Origin: Candidatus Aminicenantes bacterium
GTDB lineage: Bacteria; Acidobacteriota; Aminicenantia; UBA2199
NCBI GenBank assembly: GCA_011049425.1
Contig: DSBM01000107.1
Span: forward strand, 1 to 59,070
DNA length: 59,070 bases
Direction of reading: 5' to 3'
Shown here one piece after another: positions 24,494 through 33,160 of the stretch. Under the pieces are notes generated by a model. The model was not told the origin of the DNA, did no database searches, and saw only the letters and a list, made by a program, of their open reading frames with translations. Each line of letters begins with the position of its first letter. Positions within the stretch are counted from its first letter, which is position 1. Made by a program: the position numbers and the translations under genes.

Positions 24494-25765
24494 ATGCAAT
24501 CTCAACTGATCCGAATCCAGGGGGGAAGACCCCTTCGCGGCAGTGTGACTGTTGCCGGCGCCAAGAATGCCGCGTTGCCGGAACTCGCCGCCGCGCTGCT
24601 GACCGAAGATGCTTTGATGCTGAATAACGTGCCGGATGTGGCGGACATTCATGTCATGCTGCGCGCGTTGGAGGGTCTGGGGGCAGAAGCCGAATTCGAT
24701 GCCGGCAAAGTTTCGCTCCGCCTTCCCTCTGTTGCGTCAAGCCTCGTTCCCCCGGAAATTGTTCGGACCAGCCGCGCTTCGATTCTCTTACTTGGCCCTT
24801 TGTTGGCAAGAGCCGGCGAAGCCAGGGTCTCTCTCCCCGGCGGTTGTCCCATCGGCGACAGGAAGTTCGATTTTCACCTGATTGGATTGGAGCGCATGGG
24901 GGCTGAGATCCGTATTGAAAAAGATCATATAGTCGGCCGCACTCAGAGGCTGAAAGGCATCGACTTCAGTTTTCCGGGCGTTACGGTTACGGGAACGGAA
25001 AATCTTCTCATGGCCGCCGTACTGGCTGAAGGTGACACGCAGTTGCGTAACTGCGCCCGTGAGCCCGAGGTGGAAGACCTGATCACCCTGCTGCGTTCCA
25101 TGGGGGCTCGAATCGAGAGCGATGACGGTGGACGTTGCCTGCGGGTTCGGGGAACCGGACGCCTTTGCGGTGCATCTCACCGCGTGATCGCCGATCGCAT
25201 TGAAATGGGGACCTACCTGATCGCCGGAGCCCTGGGAGAGAATGACATTACCGTGAAAGGCGGAGATCCCGGTCATGTCATGAGCCTGTTGGGCACATTG
25301 GAGCGGGCGCAAATCCCGTGGATACAGGATGAAAACGGTATTCGCGTCAGTGCGGCGGCCTCGCCTCGTCCCTTGGATGTGGAAACCCTTCCGTTTCCGG
25401 GGTTTCCCACCGACCTCCAGGCCCAGATGACCACTTTGTTGACCCAGGTTCCCGGCGTGTCTCGCGTAAAAGAAAACATTTTCGACAACCGTTTCCAACA
25501 TACCGTTGAACTGTGTCGCATGGGAGCGGATATTTCCGTAAACGGTGATACCGCACAAATTCACGGTTCAACCCCCCTGAAGGGATGTTTCATGCGCGCA
25601 ACGGACCTGCGGGCATCGGCCGCCCTGGTACTGGGTGGACTGATAGCTTCAGGTGAGACGGTTGTGGGGAATGCCAAGCAGTTGTTTCGCGGCTATGAGC
25701 GCTTGCCGGAGAAACTTGCCGGTTTGGGGGCGTTGATTCGCGTGGAGGAAAGTCACCATGGATGA
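24494..25765 (+). CDS. murA: UDP-N-acetylglucosamine 1-carboxyvinyltransferase
   Basis: A 423-residue MurA catalysing the first committed step of peptidoglycan synthesis, enolpyruvyl transfer from PEP to UDP-GlcNAc. AGAKNAALPELAAALL gives Lys24 and Asn25. SLPGGCPIGDRKFDFHL places the catalytic Cys118 that PEP analogues such as fosfomycin alkylate. The start is fixed by family alignment and by the -10 box 8 nt upstream. It overlaps the HIT gene by 8 nt. Confidence 0.97.
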   Translation: MQSQLIRIQGGRPLRGSVTVAGAKNAALPELAAALLTEDALMLNNVPDVADIHVMLRALEGLGAEAEFDAGKVSLRLPSVASSLVPPEIVRTSRASILLLGPLLARAGEARVSLPGGCPIGDRKFDFHLIGLERMGAEIRIEKDHIVGRTQRLKGIDFSFPGVTVTGTENLLMAAVLAEGDTQLRNCAREPEVEDLITLLRSMGARIESDDGGRCLRVRGTGRLCGASHRVIADRIEMGTYLIAGALGENDITVKGGDPGHVMSLLGTLERAQIPWIQDENGIRVSAAASPRPLDVETLPFPGFPTDLQAQMTTLLTQVPGVSRVKENIFDNRFQHTVELCRMGADISVNGDTAQIHGSTPLKGCFMRATDLRASAALVLGGLIASGETVVGNAKQLFRGYERLPEKLAGLGALIRVEESHHG

Positions 25766-26087
25766 TTGTCTTTTTTGTCGCATTGCAAAGAGCGAAATGG
25801 GAACGGAGTTTGTGATTGAGAACCCGGACGCCGTGGTTTTTAAAGACATTTCACCCCAGGCCCCGGTCCACCTCCTGGTGGTTCCACGCCGACATGTGGC
25901 GGATATCACCGCGGCTTCCGCCGAATTGCTGGGCCGGCTTTTTCAAACCGCCAATACCGCCGCGGAAGTTGCTGGGTTAAAACAATTCCGCTATGTGATC
26001 AATACGGGCGCGGAAGCGGGACAGAGTGTTTTCCATCTTCACATCCACTTGTTGGGTGGGCGGCCCATGACCTGGCCGCCGGGCTGA
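25758..26087 (+). CDS. HIT-family nucleotide hydrolase (HINT branch)
   Basis: A 109-residue histidine-triad protein with the triad HLHIHLLGG (His93, His95, His97) and an N-terminal CLFC pair (Cys4, Cys7) seen in HINT proteins. The family hydrolyses nucleoside phosphoramidates such as AMP-lysine. GGAGGAAA precedes the ATG. Overlaps murA by 8 nt. Confidence 0.93.
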   Translation: MDDCLFCRIAKSEMGTEFVIENPDAVVFKDISPQAPVHLLVVPRRHVADITAASAELLGRLFQTANTAAEVAGLKQFRYVINTGAEAGQSVFHLHIHLLGGRPMTWPPG

Positions 26088-26098
26088 AGTCTGCACCC

Positions 26099-26575
26099 AT
26101 GCCGTATGTGATTGACGGAAACAACCTGATCGGCAGTTCTCCAGACATCTCTTTGGCTGAAGAGGGCGCCCGGCAGAAGATCCTGCATGTCTTGCTGAAA
26201 TTTCAACAAAACCGCAAGAGCAAGGTTATCGTGGTTTTTGACGGTGAACCCGAAGGCACGGCGCACAGACAGGAGATCAGTCCGAAATTTCTGGTTTTGT
26301 ATCCCCGTTATGGGCGCAGCGCGGATGATGAAATCAAACGAATCCTGAATGCGTACAACGATTTTCGTGATGTAATACTGATTACTTCGGATCGCGAACT
26401 GAAATCCTTTGCCCGCAAGTTGGGCGCCAGAACCGTCAACTCCATTGAGTTTTATTTTAAGCTGAAACGGGAATACCGGGAAACGGGAAAAAAGGAAGAA
26501 ACCCAGAAACGCATCGACACCCGTCTTTCCGATCAGGAAGTGGATCAGTGGATGAAGATTTTTAACGGTGAGTAG
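26099..26575 (+). CDS. NYN-domain RNase-like protein (YacP-like)
   Basis: A 158-residue NYN/PIN-like nuclease. Acidic active-site residues are visible in VIDGNNLIG, VVFDGEPEG, SADDEIKRIL and LITSDRELKSFARKLGA. Related proteins act in rRNA or mRNA turnover. It follows the HIT gene by 11 nt and its end overlaps the convergent birA gene by 14 nt. Confidence 0.85.
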   Translation: MPYVIDGNNLIGSSPDISLAEEGARQKILHVLLKFQQNRKSKVIVVFDGEPEGTAHRQEISPKFLVLYPRYGRSADDEIKRILNAYNDFRDVILITSDRELKSFARKLGARTVNSIEFYFKLKREYRETGKKEETQKRIDTRLSDQEVDQWMKIFNGE

Positions 26576-27347
26576 TTGAATTGTTGCCGGGATCAGTCAT
26601 TTCTACTTCACCGCTGTAAAAAATCATTTTTTTGCCTTTTTTCGTCACCAGGATCATTCCCCCATCCGTGGCGATTCCCTTGAACCGGCCTTGATGGCGA
26701 TTTTTCCCTTGGTGAAATTCCATATTACCGGATCGCATCCAGCTTGTGAAACGACGGACCCGGGCGCGCAAACCACGGATCCTTTGCTTTTCAAGGTCGT
26801 CGACAACCCCTGTCAAGCGGTTCAGGGTCAGGGTCAACAACGTTTCAGGCGAGGGATATCTGTTGCAACTCAGGCGCATGGATGTGGCCGATTGCGCCAG
26901 ATCCGGGGGGAAATCCGTTTCCAAATGGTTCAGGTTGATGCCGATTCCGCAGATACAGATGGCGCCTTCCGGGGTGAGGCGGCTCTCACTTAGGATGCCG
27001 GCCACTTTACGCCCTTTGATGAGCACATCGTTGGGCCATTTGAGTCGGACCGTTCTTTTGCCGCAGTAGGTTTCCAGGAGTTCCGCGACCACCACACCCA
27101 CGGCCAGGGGAACCCAGGGCAATGATTTTTTTTGTCGCAGCCGGAATCCCCACGACAGGTACAGTCCGAGACCGGGGGGGGAATGCCAAGAACGGTTCTC
27201 GCGTCCGCGTCCCCCGCTCTGGTGATCGGCGGTGACGCAAACAGGAAGCCTTGGCAACCATTCGTCCAGGTGATTAGAGAGGTAATCCTGCGTGGATGGG
27301 CATGTGGCCAGGTGAACACATCGGATTCCGGCGACTTTGGGTTTCAT
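26562..27347 (-). CDS. birA: Biotin--[acetyl-CoA-carboxylase] ligase
   Basis: A 261-residue class I (no DNA-binding domain) biotin protein ligase. Motifs are GGRGRENRSWHSPPGLGLYL (biotinyl-AMP loop) and KWPNDVLIKGRKVAGILSE. It attaches biotin to carboxylase carrier domains. ATG 27347 overlaps the stop of the ValRS-like gene (ATGA), so an apparent longer frame to 27446 is not used. The C-terminal region is short but contains the usual small beta-domain. Confidence 0.92.
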   Translation of the reverse strand: MKPKVAGIRCVHLATCPSTQDYLSNHLDEWLPRLPVCVTADHQSGGRGRENRSWHSPPGLGLYLSWGFRLRQKKSLPWVPLAVGVVVAELLETYCGKRTVRLKWPNDVLIKGRKVAGILSESRLTPEGAICICGIGINLNHLETDFPPDLAQSATSMRLSCNRYPSPETLLTLTLNRLTGVVDDLEKQRIRGLRARVRRFTSWMRSGNMEFHQGKNRHQGRFKGIATDGGMILVTKKGKKMIFYSGEVEMTDPGNNSTTHR

Positions 27348-28675
27348 CTTTTTCTCATGGTTTCGGACTGGGGTGCGGTCAACATGCCGAGGGTGCGGAT
27401 AACCCGCTCCCTGCGGCGCAGGTCTCGCCGCAGGCGTGTTTTCCACCGTCGGGCCGTATCCGTGCGAATGGAATCCATAAAGCCTCGATTCCCGAGCTTG
27501 TGCTGCATGCGAAGAATACGGCGGCTGAGATCATCTTTCTCTTTTAGCAGGCTAACCCGAATGGAGTCGTGAATTCGGGAATCATCCAGGAGAATAGAGA
27601 TCGACCAGGAGCGTGAAACGGTTCTGATGGCATGGCCGGGAGGGGGATCATCCAACCTCATGTTGCTAATTCCGGCCAGGTGGCAGATATCTTCCGCATG
27701 GGCAAGAATCAGGCGCTGTATTTCCGGCTCGTTGCTGGTCAATATCACGGTGATGCGACTGGGGGCGGGGATAAAATGCAGACCCATGAGGCTGCGAATG
27801 CTATGAACCAGTTTGCGGAGCTGTTCCACCCTGCGCGTGGCCTGAGGAAAGATCAACTCACTGCGGAATTCCGGAAATGGGTGTTGAAGGAACAGTTTTT
27901 GTGGTGAGGTCGACAGCCGAAAAAATGTTTCCTGGGTGATATTGGGCATCAGGGGATGAAGCAGGTGGGCGATGTGCAGCATGACGTAGCGGACACACTG
28001 GCGTGATGCCGGATTGCCGATGTGGAGACGGATCGATTCCAGGAACCATCCACTCAGATCATGCCGGACCAAGTATTGCAGTCGTGCGCAGGCCGAGGAC
28101 AACTGGTTGCGCTCAAAATGCTCGTTCAATTGCGCCGTGGTGGTGTTGAGCCGTTGCAGGAACCAGCGTTCCATGTCCGAGGAACTGCGAAGATCCGGTG
28201 ACAGGGGTTCATCACCTTGCAAATGCATGCAGGCAAAGCGCAGGCAATTCCAGAATTTGTTGGCCAGGGTAAGGGCCCCTTGCAGGCGACTTGGACCAGG
28301 GGGCCATCCCGGTTGCATGGCAATGGCAAAGCGTAGTGCATCCGTACCGTAAATCCTCAGCATATCTTGGGAATCTGAATCAGCGTCGTCGCAAGCGCCA
28401 AAGGGCAATAAGAGAGAAAAATCCAGCAACTTGCGCCCGTTTTCGCTGTACATTTCTTTGGTGAGGGGTGGTGCCCCGCCTGTTTCCTGTAAAGAGATTT
28501 CCCGCATAATGCGGTGTCTTAAGAGGATATCTTTGTGAATGCATGTCGACAAGTCCCCAGGTTTGATATCTTCTCGAGTTGCCGGTTGTGAAGAGTCGAT
28601 TTGTCTCCAGACATTCCCCCACCGGCTTTCAAGCGCATGATGATCGCAATGCTTCGGCAACAGGAAGCGGAACAT
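27344..28675 (-). CDS. Valyl-tRNA-synthetase-derived protein lacking the catalytic core
   Basis: A 443-residue protein; ordinary ValRS is about 880-950. The first 30 residues (LPKHCDHHALESRWGNVWRQ) match the ValRS N-terminus. The HIGH region and editing domain are missing. Residues about 45-90 resemble the end of the catalytic fold, but KMSKS is replaced (NGRKLLDF instead of GRKMSKS). From about 105 the helical anticodon-binding domain is intact (YGTDALRFAIAM, LANKFWNCLRFA), and the C-terminal tRNA-arm coiled coil (about 365-435, MQHKLGNRGFMDS) is kept. It should bind tRNA but cannot activate valine. The open frame suggests it is a maintained paralogue; recent decay is the alternative. Coupled to birA. 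Confidence 0.8.
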   Translation of the reverse strand: MFRFLLPKHCDHHALESRWGNVWRQIDSSQPATREDIKPGDLSTCIHKDILLRHRIMREISLQETGGAPPLTKEMYSENGRKLLDFSLLLPFGACDDADSDSQDMLRIYGTDALRFAIAMQPGWPPGPSRLQGALTLANKFWNCLRFACMHLQGDEPLSPDLRSSSDMERWFLQRLNTTTAQLNEHFERNQLSSACARLQYLVRHDLSGWFLESIRLHIGNPASRQCVRYVMLHIAHLLHPLMPNITQETFFRLSTSPQKLFLQHPFPEFRSELIFPQATRRVEQLRKLVHSIRSLMGLHFIPAPSRITVILTSNEPEIQRLILAHAEDICHLAGISNMRLDDPPPGHAIRTVSRSWSISILLDDSRIHDSIRVSLLKEKDDLSRRILRMQHKLGNRGFMDSIRTDTARRWKTRLRRDLRRRERVIRTLGMLTAPQSETMRKR

Positions 28676-28694
28676 GCGATTGCCGGCTCGATGA

Positions 28695-30137
28695 TCAGGT
28701 CTCGCCGGATTCGACCTCGGATTCCAAACGGCGGATCTCTGCTTTGATGATCTTTTCGGCCAGTGGAGGAACCACTTCCCAGAGAATTTCTTTGACTGCG
28801 ATACTCAGCTTGTCTTCCAGACGATGGGTGAGTTGTTGGGGATCAATGGCGCCGGTCTGAGGCTCCGATTCTCCCTCATCCTGGTCTTTGTTTGCGGTTG
28901 CCGTGTCTTCTGTGGGCTTTGTTTGCGCGGATAGTTTGTCTAAATCGTCCAATATGCGTTCGGCATCGGTGTCGGCGTCGATTGAGTAAGTGGGTTCTTC
29001 CGTATCGGATTGAAAAGTGGGTTCAATTTCAATGGGAGTCGTTGGCTCCGGTTCCGCAGGCGGTTCCGGCTCCGGAATCGGGGGCGGAGTTTCTGACTCG
29101 GGCTCAGTTGTCTCAAGCGGTGCGAAAATATCGTCTCTCTGGCGCGGTTCCGGCGCTTCGGCGAATGCCTGGGCAAGTTCGGCTTCAGAAAGTGTATCGG
29201 GACTGCCGGACTGTTGGGGCGAGGGTGGTTCCGCATCCGCCCCGGATTCGTCCACGGATGATGGCTCCGGCTTTTCTTCCTCAACCCCGGTTTCTGAATC
29301 CTCGGCTTCTTTATGCAAAGAGTCGGCGGGTTCCATGGGCTCGAAACGGAACTCGCCCGTTTGCGGAGCGCCGAAATCGGGCTCATCTTGATGGGTTTGG
29401 CGTTCGCGTTCGATTTCTTTTTCCAGCAATTCGTCGATATCGCTTTCCCGCGAGTTTTCCTGGAACGGATTGGGGATCTCTTCCGCGTTGTCGTCAGGTC
29501 TTAGTGAGTCATCGCGTTCAGGCTGGGCTCCCTGGGTAATCTCTTCTGAAGGGACGACCTCGTCACGTATGAAATCATCGGTGTCCGAGGTGTCGGATTT
29601 CTGTGCCACCTTGGGTGCCTGGTCCGAGGAAACCTCATCACTGACATCTGAAAAGCTGATATCTTCGACGGATTCCTCTTCAAAGCCTGAAATCTCCGGC
29701 AGGTCTTCGGGAAATGAGTCGGAGATGTCCGCTTCTTCTCTTGGCGCCGGAGCTTCGGGACGGTCTTCTTCCAGGATCTCTTTGACCGCTTTCACCAAAG
29801 CGTTGGAATCAAAAGGTTTGGTAATGATTTCCTGATACTCCAATTCTTTGAGCAGCTCTTCGTTGATGGGTTCGAACCCCCCTTTTAAAAGGAAAACGCG
29901 GGTGTGGGCAAGGGCTTCGCTCCCATTGACAAACTTGCAAACCTGGTAACCGTTGAATTCGGGCAGGCGGATGTCCACCAATACAATATGGGGAGTCAAC
30001 TCGAGTAATTTTTCCCGCAAAGGAGTGCCACTTTCAAACGTGATGAGTTCTATATCGGATTCCTCAGAGAACGATAATTCAACGATCCGGCGGATGGTAT
30101 AACTGCTGTCAGCCAGTAAAACTCTGTATTTGCTCAT
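28695..30137 (-). CDS. Receiver-domain protein with long acidic linker and C-terminal helix
   Basis: A 480-residue protein. Residues 1-120 form a receiver with Asp10, phospho-acceptor Asp55 (VLVDIRLPE) and Lys in TKPFDS. Residues about 125-430 are low-complexity, rich in Glu, Asp, Pro and Ser, probably disordered. A conserved-looking C-terminal segment (about 435-475, HRLEDKLSIAVKEILWEVVP) forms an amphipathic helix. There is no DNA-binding or enzymatic output domain. Similar receiver-plus-acidic-tail proteins occur in gliding and polarity systems, but no assignment is made. AGGAGG precedes the ATG. It lies 19 nt upstream of the ValRS-like gene. Confidence 0.85.
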   Translation of the reverse strand: MSKYRVLLADSSYTIRRIVELSFSEESDIELITFESGTPLREKLLELTPHIVLVDIRLPEFNGYQVCKFVNGSEALAHTRVFLLKGGFEPINEELLKELEYQEIITKPFDSNALVKAVKEILEEDRPEAPAPREEADISDSFPEDLPEISGFEEESVEDISFSDVSDEVSSDQAPKVAQKSDTSDTDDFIRDEVVPSEEITQGAQPERDDSLRPDDNAEEIPNPFQENSRESDIDELLEKEIERERQTHQDEPDFGAPQTGEFRFEPMEPADSLHKEAEDSETGVEEEKPEPSSVDESGADAEPPSPQQSGSPDTLSEAELAQAFAEAPEPRQRDDIFAPLETTEPESETPPPIPEPEPPAEPEPTTPIEIEPTFQSDTEEPTYSIDADTDAERILDDLDKLSAQTKPTEDTATANKDQDEGESEPQTGAIDPQQLTHRLEDKLSIAVKEILWEVVPPLAEKIIKAEIRRLESEVESGET

Positions 30138-30161
30138 TCATCCTCCTGTGACCCTGATTTT

Positions 30162-30190
30162 TGTGTATCAAGTTTGATTCAGAAAGTCAA
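30162..30190 (-). promoter_or_regulatory. Promoter of the receiver-domain gene
   Basis: -35 TTGACT (30190-30185), 17-bp spacer, -10 TACACA (30167-30162), leader about 20 nt with AGGAGG. Confidence 0.45.
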
Positions 30191-30240
30191 GTTAACGCAT
30201 GCGACTGAGCCCGGAAACGCAGACATAAGGCGTAAAGTGG

Positions 30241-30269
30241 TTGACTTTTGATTTGATTTGTTGTATTGC
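30241..30269 (+). promoter_or_regulatory. Promoter of the M23 peptidase gene
   Basis: TTGACT (30241-30246), 17-bp spacer, weak -10 TATTGC (30264-30269); 11 nt to the ATG at 30281. No ribosome site. Confidence 0.4.
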
Positions 30270-30280
30270 GTGTAATTGGT

Positions 30281-31195
30281 ATGCGAAAAAAGGACAAGGT
30301 CTACTCCGTTATTGTGGTTTCCGGAGCGACCACTTCCAGCAGGGAGTTCTCGGTATCGGGACGTTTTCTGCGTAACGCCGCCGTGGTTGTTCTGGCGCTT
30401 TTAGCCATATCCGGATTCGCCATCTTTGGTTACCTCAATACCGTTTCGGATCAGCGCGAGTTGAGTCAGTTAAAAGTGGATATGGTTGAAAAAGACCGCC
30501 TGATTGACGATTTAGGCAAAAAAGTCGAAACCCTTGACCTCAGTATTCAGCGCATGGAGATCTACACGGACCGGATCCTGGTGGCGGCGGGGCTGAAATC
30601 TCCATTGGCTTTACGGGAAGTGGGTAGTGGAGGTCCGGTGGAGTTTCGCACGGATCCCATCCTTCCCGCCGCAGAGCCTGTGACTGTTCCCAGGAGCAAA
30701 GACATCCTTGGGCATGCCACTCAACTCAACACCAAGTCCCGGGAATTGGAAAACACCCTGAAGTACGTCCGCAGCGTGATAGATAAACAAAAGATGCGTT
30801 TGGCATCCACGCCTTCCATATGGCCGACCCGCGGATATTTGACCGACGTTTTCGGACAGCGGCGCCATCCCATCACGGGCAAACGGGATTTTCATTATGG
30901 CCTGGACATCGCGACCCAACTGGGCAACAGGGTGATCGCCCCGGCAAACGGCCTGGTGTTGTGCGCGGAGAAACGTTCCTTCTACGGCAACTTGATCATC
31001 ATTGATCACGGTTACGGGTTCACCACCCGTTATGGTCATCTCGCTTCCTTTAACGTTCGCGAGGGCCAACGGATCAAGCGGGGGGATGTTATTGGTTACG
31101 TTGGCAACACGGGGATGAGTTCGGCGCCCCACCTGCATTATGAAATCCGGGTTTTCGGGAAACCCCGCAATCCCCTCAATTACATGATCGATTGA
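30281..31195 (+). CDS. Membrane-anchored M23 metallopeptidase
   Basis: A 304-residue peptidoglycan hydrolase-like protein. A membrane helix (about residues 30-52), a coiled-coil stalk (about 60-100 and 155-180) and a C-terminal LytM/M23 domain. Zinc ligands are in HYGLDIA (His and Asp) and HLHYEI. The catalytic groove GNLIIIDHGYGFTTRYGHL is also present, so the enzyme is probably active in cell-wall remodelling. The start at ATG 30281 fits the promoter; an in-frame TTG at 30266 lies inside it. Confidence 0.92.
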   Translation: MRKKDKVYSVIVVSGATTSSREFSVSGRFLRNAAVVVLALLAISGFAIFGYLNTVSDQRELSQLKVDMVEKDRLIDDLGKKVETLDLSIQRMEIYTDRILVAAGLKSPLALREVGSGGPVEFRTDPILPAAEPVTVPRSKDILGHATQLNTKSRELENTLKYVRSVIDKQKMRLASTPSIWPTRGYLTDVFGQRRHPITGKRDFHYGLDIATQLGNRVIAPANGLVLCAEKRSFYGNLIIIDHGYGFTTRYGHLASFNVREGQRIKRGDVIGYVGNTGMSSAPHLHYEIRVFGKPRNPLNYMID

Positions 31196-31220
31196 CACCC
31201 CCTGCGGAGGGGGCTATCCA

Positions 31221-32501
31221 TTGGCGAAAACGCGAGATAAACTGGATCGACTGGATCAATCCATCCGCAAGCAGTGGACGAGGCTGGAATCGGAACCCGC
31301 GTTAACCACCCGCGAGAAATTGGACCGTCTTATTCGTTCCCGCATTCCGGACAAGGCCTGCCTGGCCCATCCTCTCGAATCCCCCGCGGTTTTCCCCCGC
31401 GAGATTCCGCCTTTCATGGAACGGGAGTACTTCTATGCGGATACAACCCGGCTGGGCCGGTTTACCATCGGTGATTTGCGCAAAGTCCGATCCGGGGAGC
31501 TGGAAATCCTGGCTGGAGACTCTGCCTGGAGAAAAATTAATGCTGAAGGCATGCTCTTTTTTGATACCGAAACCACGGGCCTGGCCGGGGGGACCGGTAC
31601 AGTGGCCTTTATGCTGGGATTCGGTTTCCTGGCGAATGGAGGCTTCCAGGTCCGTATCTTCGTGCTCTCCGATTTGAACCGCGAGAATGAGTTCCTGGAG
31701 CGTGTGGACGATTTTCTGCGGGAACGGTCTCCTATCGCCGGGGTGACGTACAACGGCAAGTGTTTTGATTACCCGCTGATGGAAACGCGTTACATCCTGC
31801 AAAGGCGAAGATTTCCCCTGCTTTCTCTGCCGCACCTGGATTTTCTTTATCCCGCCCGCACGCTGTGGCGCCACACTTTTCCATCCCGCAAGCTGGGGTA
31901 TCTGGGAGATATGCTGCTGGGGTTGAGCCGGGAAGAGGATGTGGACGGATCGGAGATCCCCCGCTTGTACTTTGATTTCCTGCGCACCGGAGAGCTTTCC
32001 ATTCTGGATGCGGTAATGGAACACAACGCCCTGGACCTTCTGGGATTGGCCATGCTGGTGAACCTGGGCGCGCGATGTCTTGAGGATGTTTCCCATACCC
32101 GGGATGAAGGCGAAATCCTGGGTAGCGCGCGCTTGCTGGAAAATGCCGGCGACCTCGATAAAGCGGCGGAACGCCTGGAAACCATTCGGGCTACAGCGGA
32201 GCGCTTGGATGTTCAGGCACTGGCCTTGAGGCGGTTGTCGCGAATTCGCAAGAAAAAGAAGCTATACAACGAGGCCCTGACCATATGGGAGGAATTGCGG
32301 CAAATGGGAGACCCGCGGGCCGTTCGTGAGTTGTCGATTCACTACGAGCATCGGGAAAGGGATTTTCTCCGCGCCCTGGGCCTGGTGCGCGACGCTTTAG
32401 AGACAAGCGATTTGTCCGCCGTCCAACAATTGGATCTCGAGCGGCGCCTGCAGCGCCTGACCCGCAAACTCGCCCACCTTGAATCCGAGGATGGGCCTTG
32501 A
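31221..32501 (+). CDS. YprB-like ribonuclease H-fold exonuclease with TPR tail
   Basis: A 426-residue protein. Residues about 105-280 form a DEDD-type exonuclease fold: FFDTETTGL (first acidic pair), VTYNGKCFDYPLMETRY, and NALDLLGLAML. The C-terminal 120 residues are TPR-like helices. YprB-type proteins are poorly characterised. The start is TTG with a GGAGGGGG ribosome site. The 3' end overlaps the -35 box of the rpsU promoter. Confidence 0.88.
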   Translation: MAKTRDKLDRLDQSIRKQWTRLESEPALTTREKLDRLIRSRIPDKACLAHPLESPAVFPREIPPFMEREYFYADTTRLGRFTIGDLRKVRSGELEILAGDSAWRKINAEGMLFFDTETTGLAGGTGTVAFMLGFGFLANGGFQVRIFVLSDLNRENEFLERVDDFLRERSPIAGVTYNGKCFDYPLMETRYILQRRRFPLLSLPHLDFLYPARTLWRHTFPSRKLGYLGDMLLGLSREEDVDGSEIPRLYFDFLRTGELSILDAVMEHNALDLLGLAMLVNLGARCLEDVSHTRDEGEILGSARLLENAGDLDKAAERLETIRATAERLDVQALALRRLSRIRKKKKLYNEALTIWEELRQMGDPRAVRELSIHYEHRERDFLRALGLVRDALETSDLSAVQQLDLERRLQRLTRKLAHLESEDGP

Positions 32502-32526
32502 CATACCTGCCTCTTTCAGGTATATT
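32498..32526 (+). promoter_or_regulatory. rpsU promoter with operator-like inverted repeat in the spacer
   Basis: TTGACA (32498-32503), 17-bp spacer, TATATT (32521-32526). ATACCTG-7-CAGGTAT (32503-32523) is a perfect 7-bp inverted repeat lying exactly between the two boxes, an ideal place for a repressor. Confidence 0.7.
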
Positions 32527-32562
32527 GACAACGGAATTTTCCACATAAGGCAGGTGATACCT

Positions 32563-32766
32563 TTGGCGTATGTTGAAGTAAATGCCAACGAGTCCGTAGA
32601 AGGCGCATTGCGGCGTTTCAAGCGCAAGGTACAGCAGGAAGCCATTATCAAGGAAATCAAGAAGCATTCCGTGTACCTCAAGCCGGGCGAAAAGCGCAGA
32701 TTGAAAGAAGCCCAGGCCAAGAAACGTATGCGCAAACGGCTTAAACGCGAATTTTCGGACTTGTAA
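32563..32766 (+). CDS. rpsU: Ribosomal protein bS21
   Basis: A 67-residue small-subunit protein: start LAYVEVNANESVEGALRRFK read with TTG as initiator, then EAIIKEIKKHSVYLKPGEKR and a basic C-terminus. TTG 32563 is fixed by AGGTGA 5 nt upstream and by family length; there is no in-frame ATG nearby. Its own promoter carries an inverted repeat, so it may be separately repressed. Confidence 0.93.
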   Translation: MAYVEVNANESVEGALRRFKRKVQQEAIIKEIKKHSVYLKPGEKRRLKEAQAKKRMRKRLKREFSDL

Positions 32767-32812
32767 GCCATCGCATCGAACCACCGTCCGTAGCTCATAC
32801 ATTCGGGATTGC

Positions 32813-32886
32813 CGGGGCGTAGCGCAGTCTGGTAGCGTATCGGTTTTGGGAACCGAGGGTCGGAGGTTCAAATCCTCTCGCCCCGA
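32813..32886 (+). tRNA. tRNA-Pro (TGG)
   Basis: The acceptor stem pairs CGGGGCG with CGCCCCG, discriminator A. The anticodon arm is TCGGT-TTTGGGA-ACCGA with anticodon TGG. The T arm has GGAGG-TTCAAAT-CCTCT. CCA is not encoded. Confidence 0.95.
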
Positions 32887-32898
32887 TGTCCCGAGAAT

Positions 32899-32971
32899 GC
32901 TCCCGTAGCTCAACGGACAGAGCAACTGACTTCTAATCAGTAGGCTGGGGGTTCGAGTCCCTCCGGGAGCG
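32899..32971 (+). tRNA. tRNA-Arg (TCT)
   Basis: The acceptor stem pairs GCTCCCG with CGGGAGC, discriminator G. The anticodon arm is ACTGA-CTTCTAA-TCAGT with anticodon TCT. CCA is not encoded. It lies 12 nt after tRNA-Pro, so the two are probably co-transcribed. Confidence 0.95.
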
Positions 32972-33074
32972 TTTTCCTTTTGGAAAGGGCCCCTCCTGTT
33001 CAGCCGCCCCAAGTCGCCTGGTGTCGCATTTCACTCCCGACAGTTTTTCACATGAGGGTTTACCATGGCCCGAC

Positions 33075-33103
33075 TTGACTCATGGCCGGCTCCTATCTAT
33101 AAT
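33075..33103 (+). promoter_or_regulatory. Promoter of the Ser/Thr kinase gene
   Basis: TTGACT (33075-33080), 17-bp spacer, TATAAT (33098-33103). It lies inside the longest possible open frame (from ATG 33065), which argues for the downstream ATG at 33161 as the true start. Confidence 0.6.
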
Positions 33104-33160
33104 AGAAACTCTTTTAGCGAAAGCCCTTACGGTAACCGATTCAACAAACAATTTGTCGGC

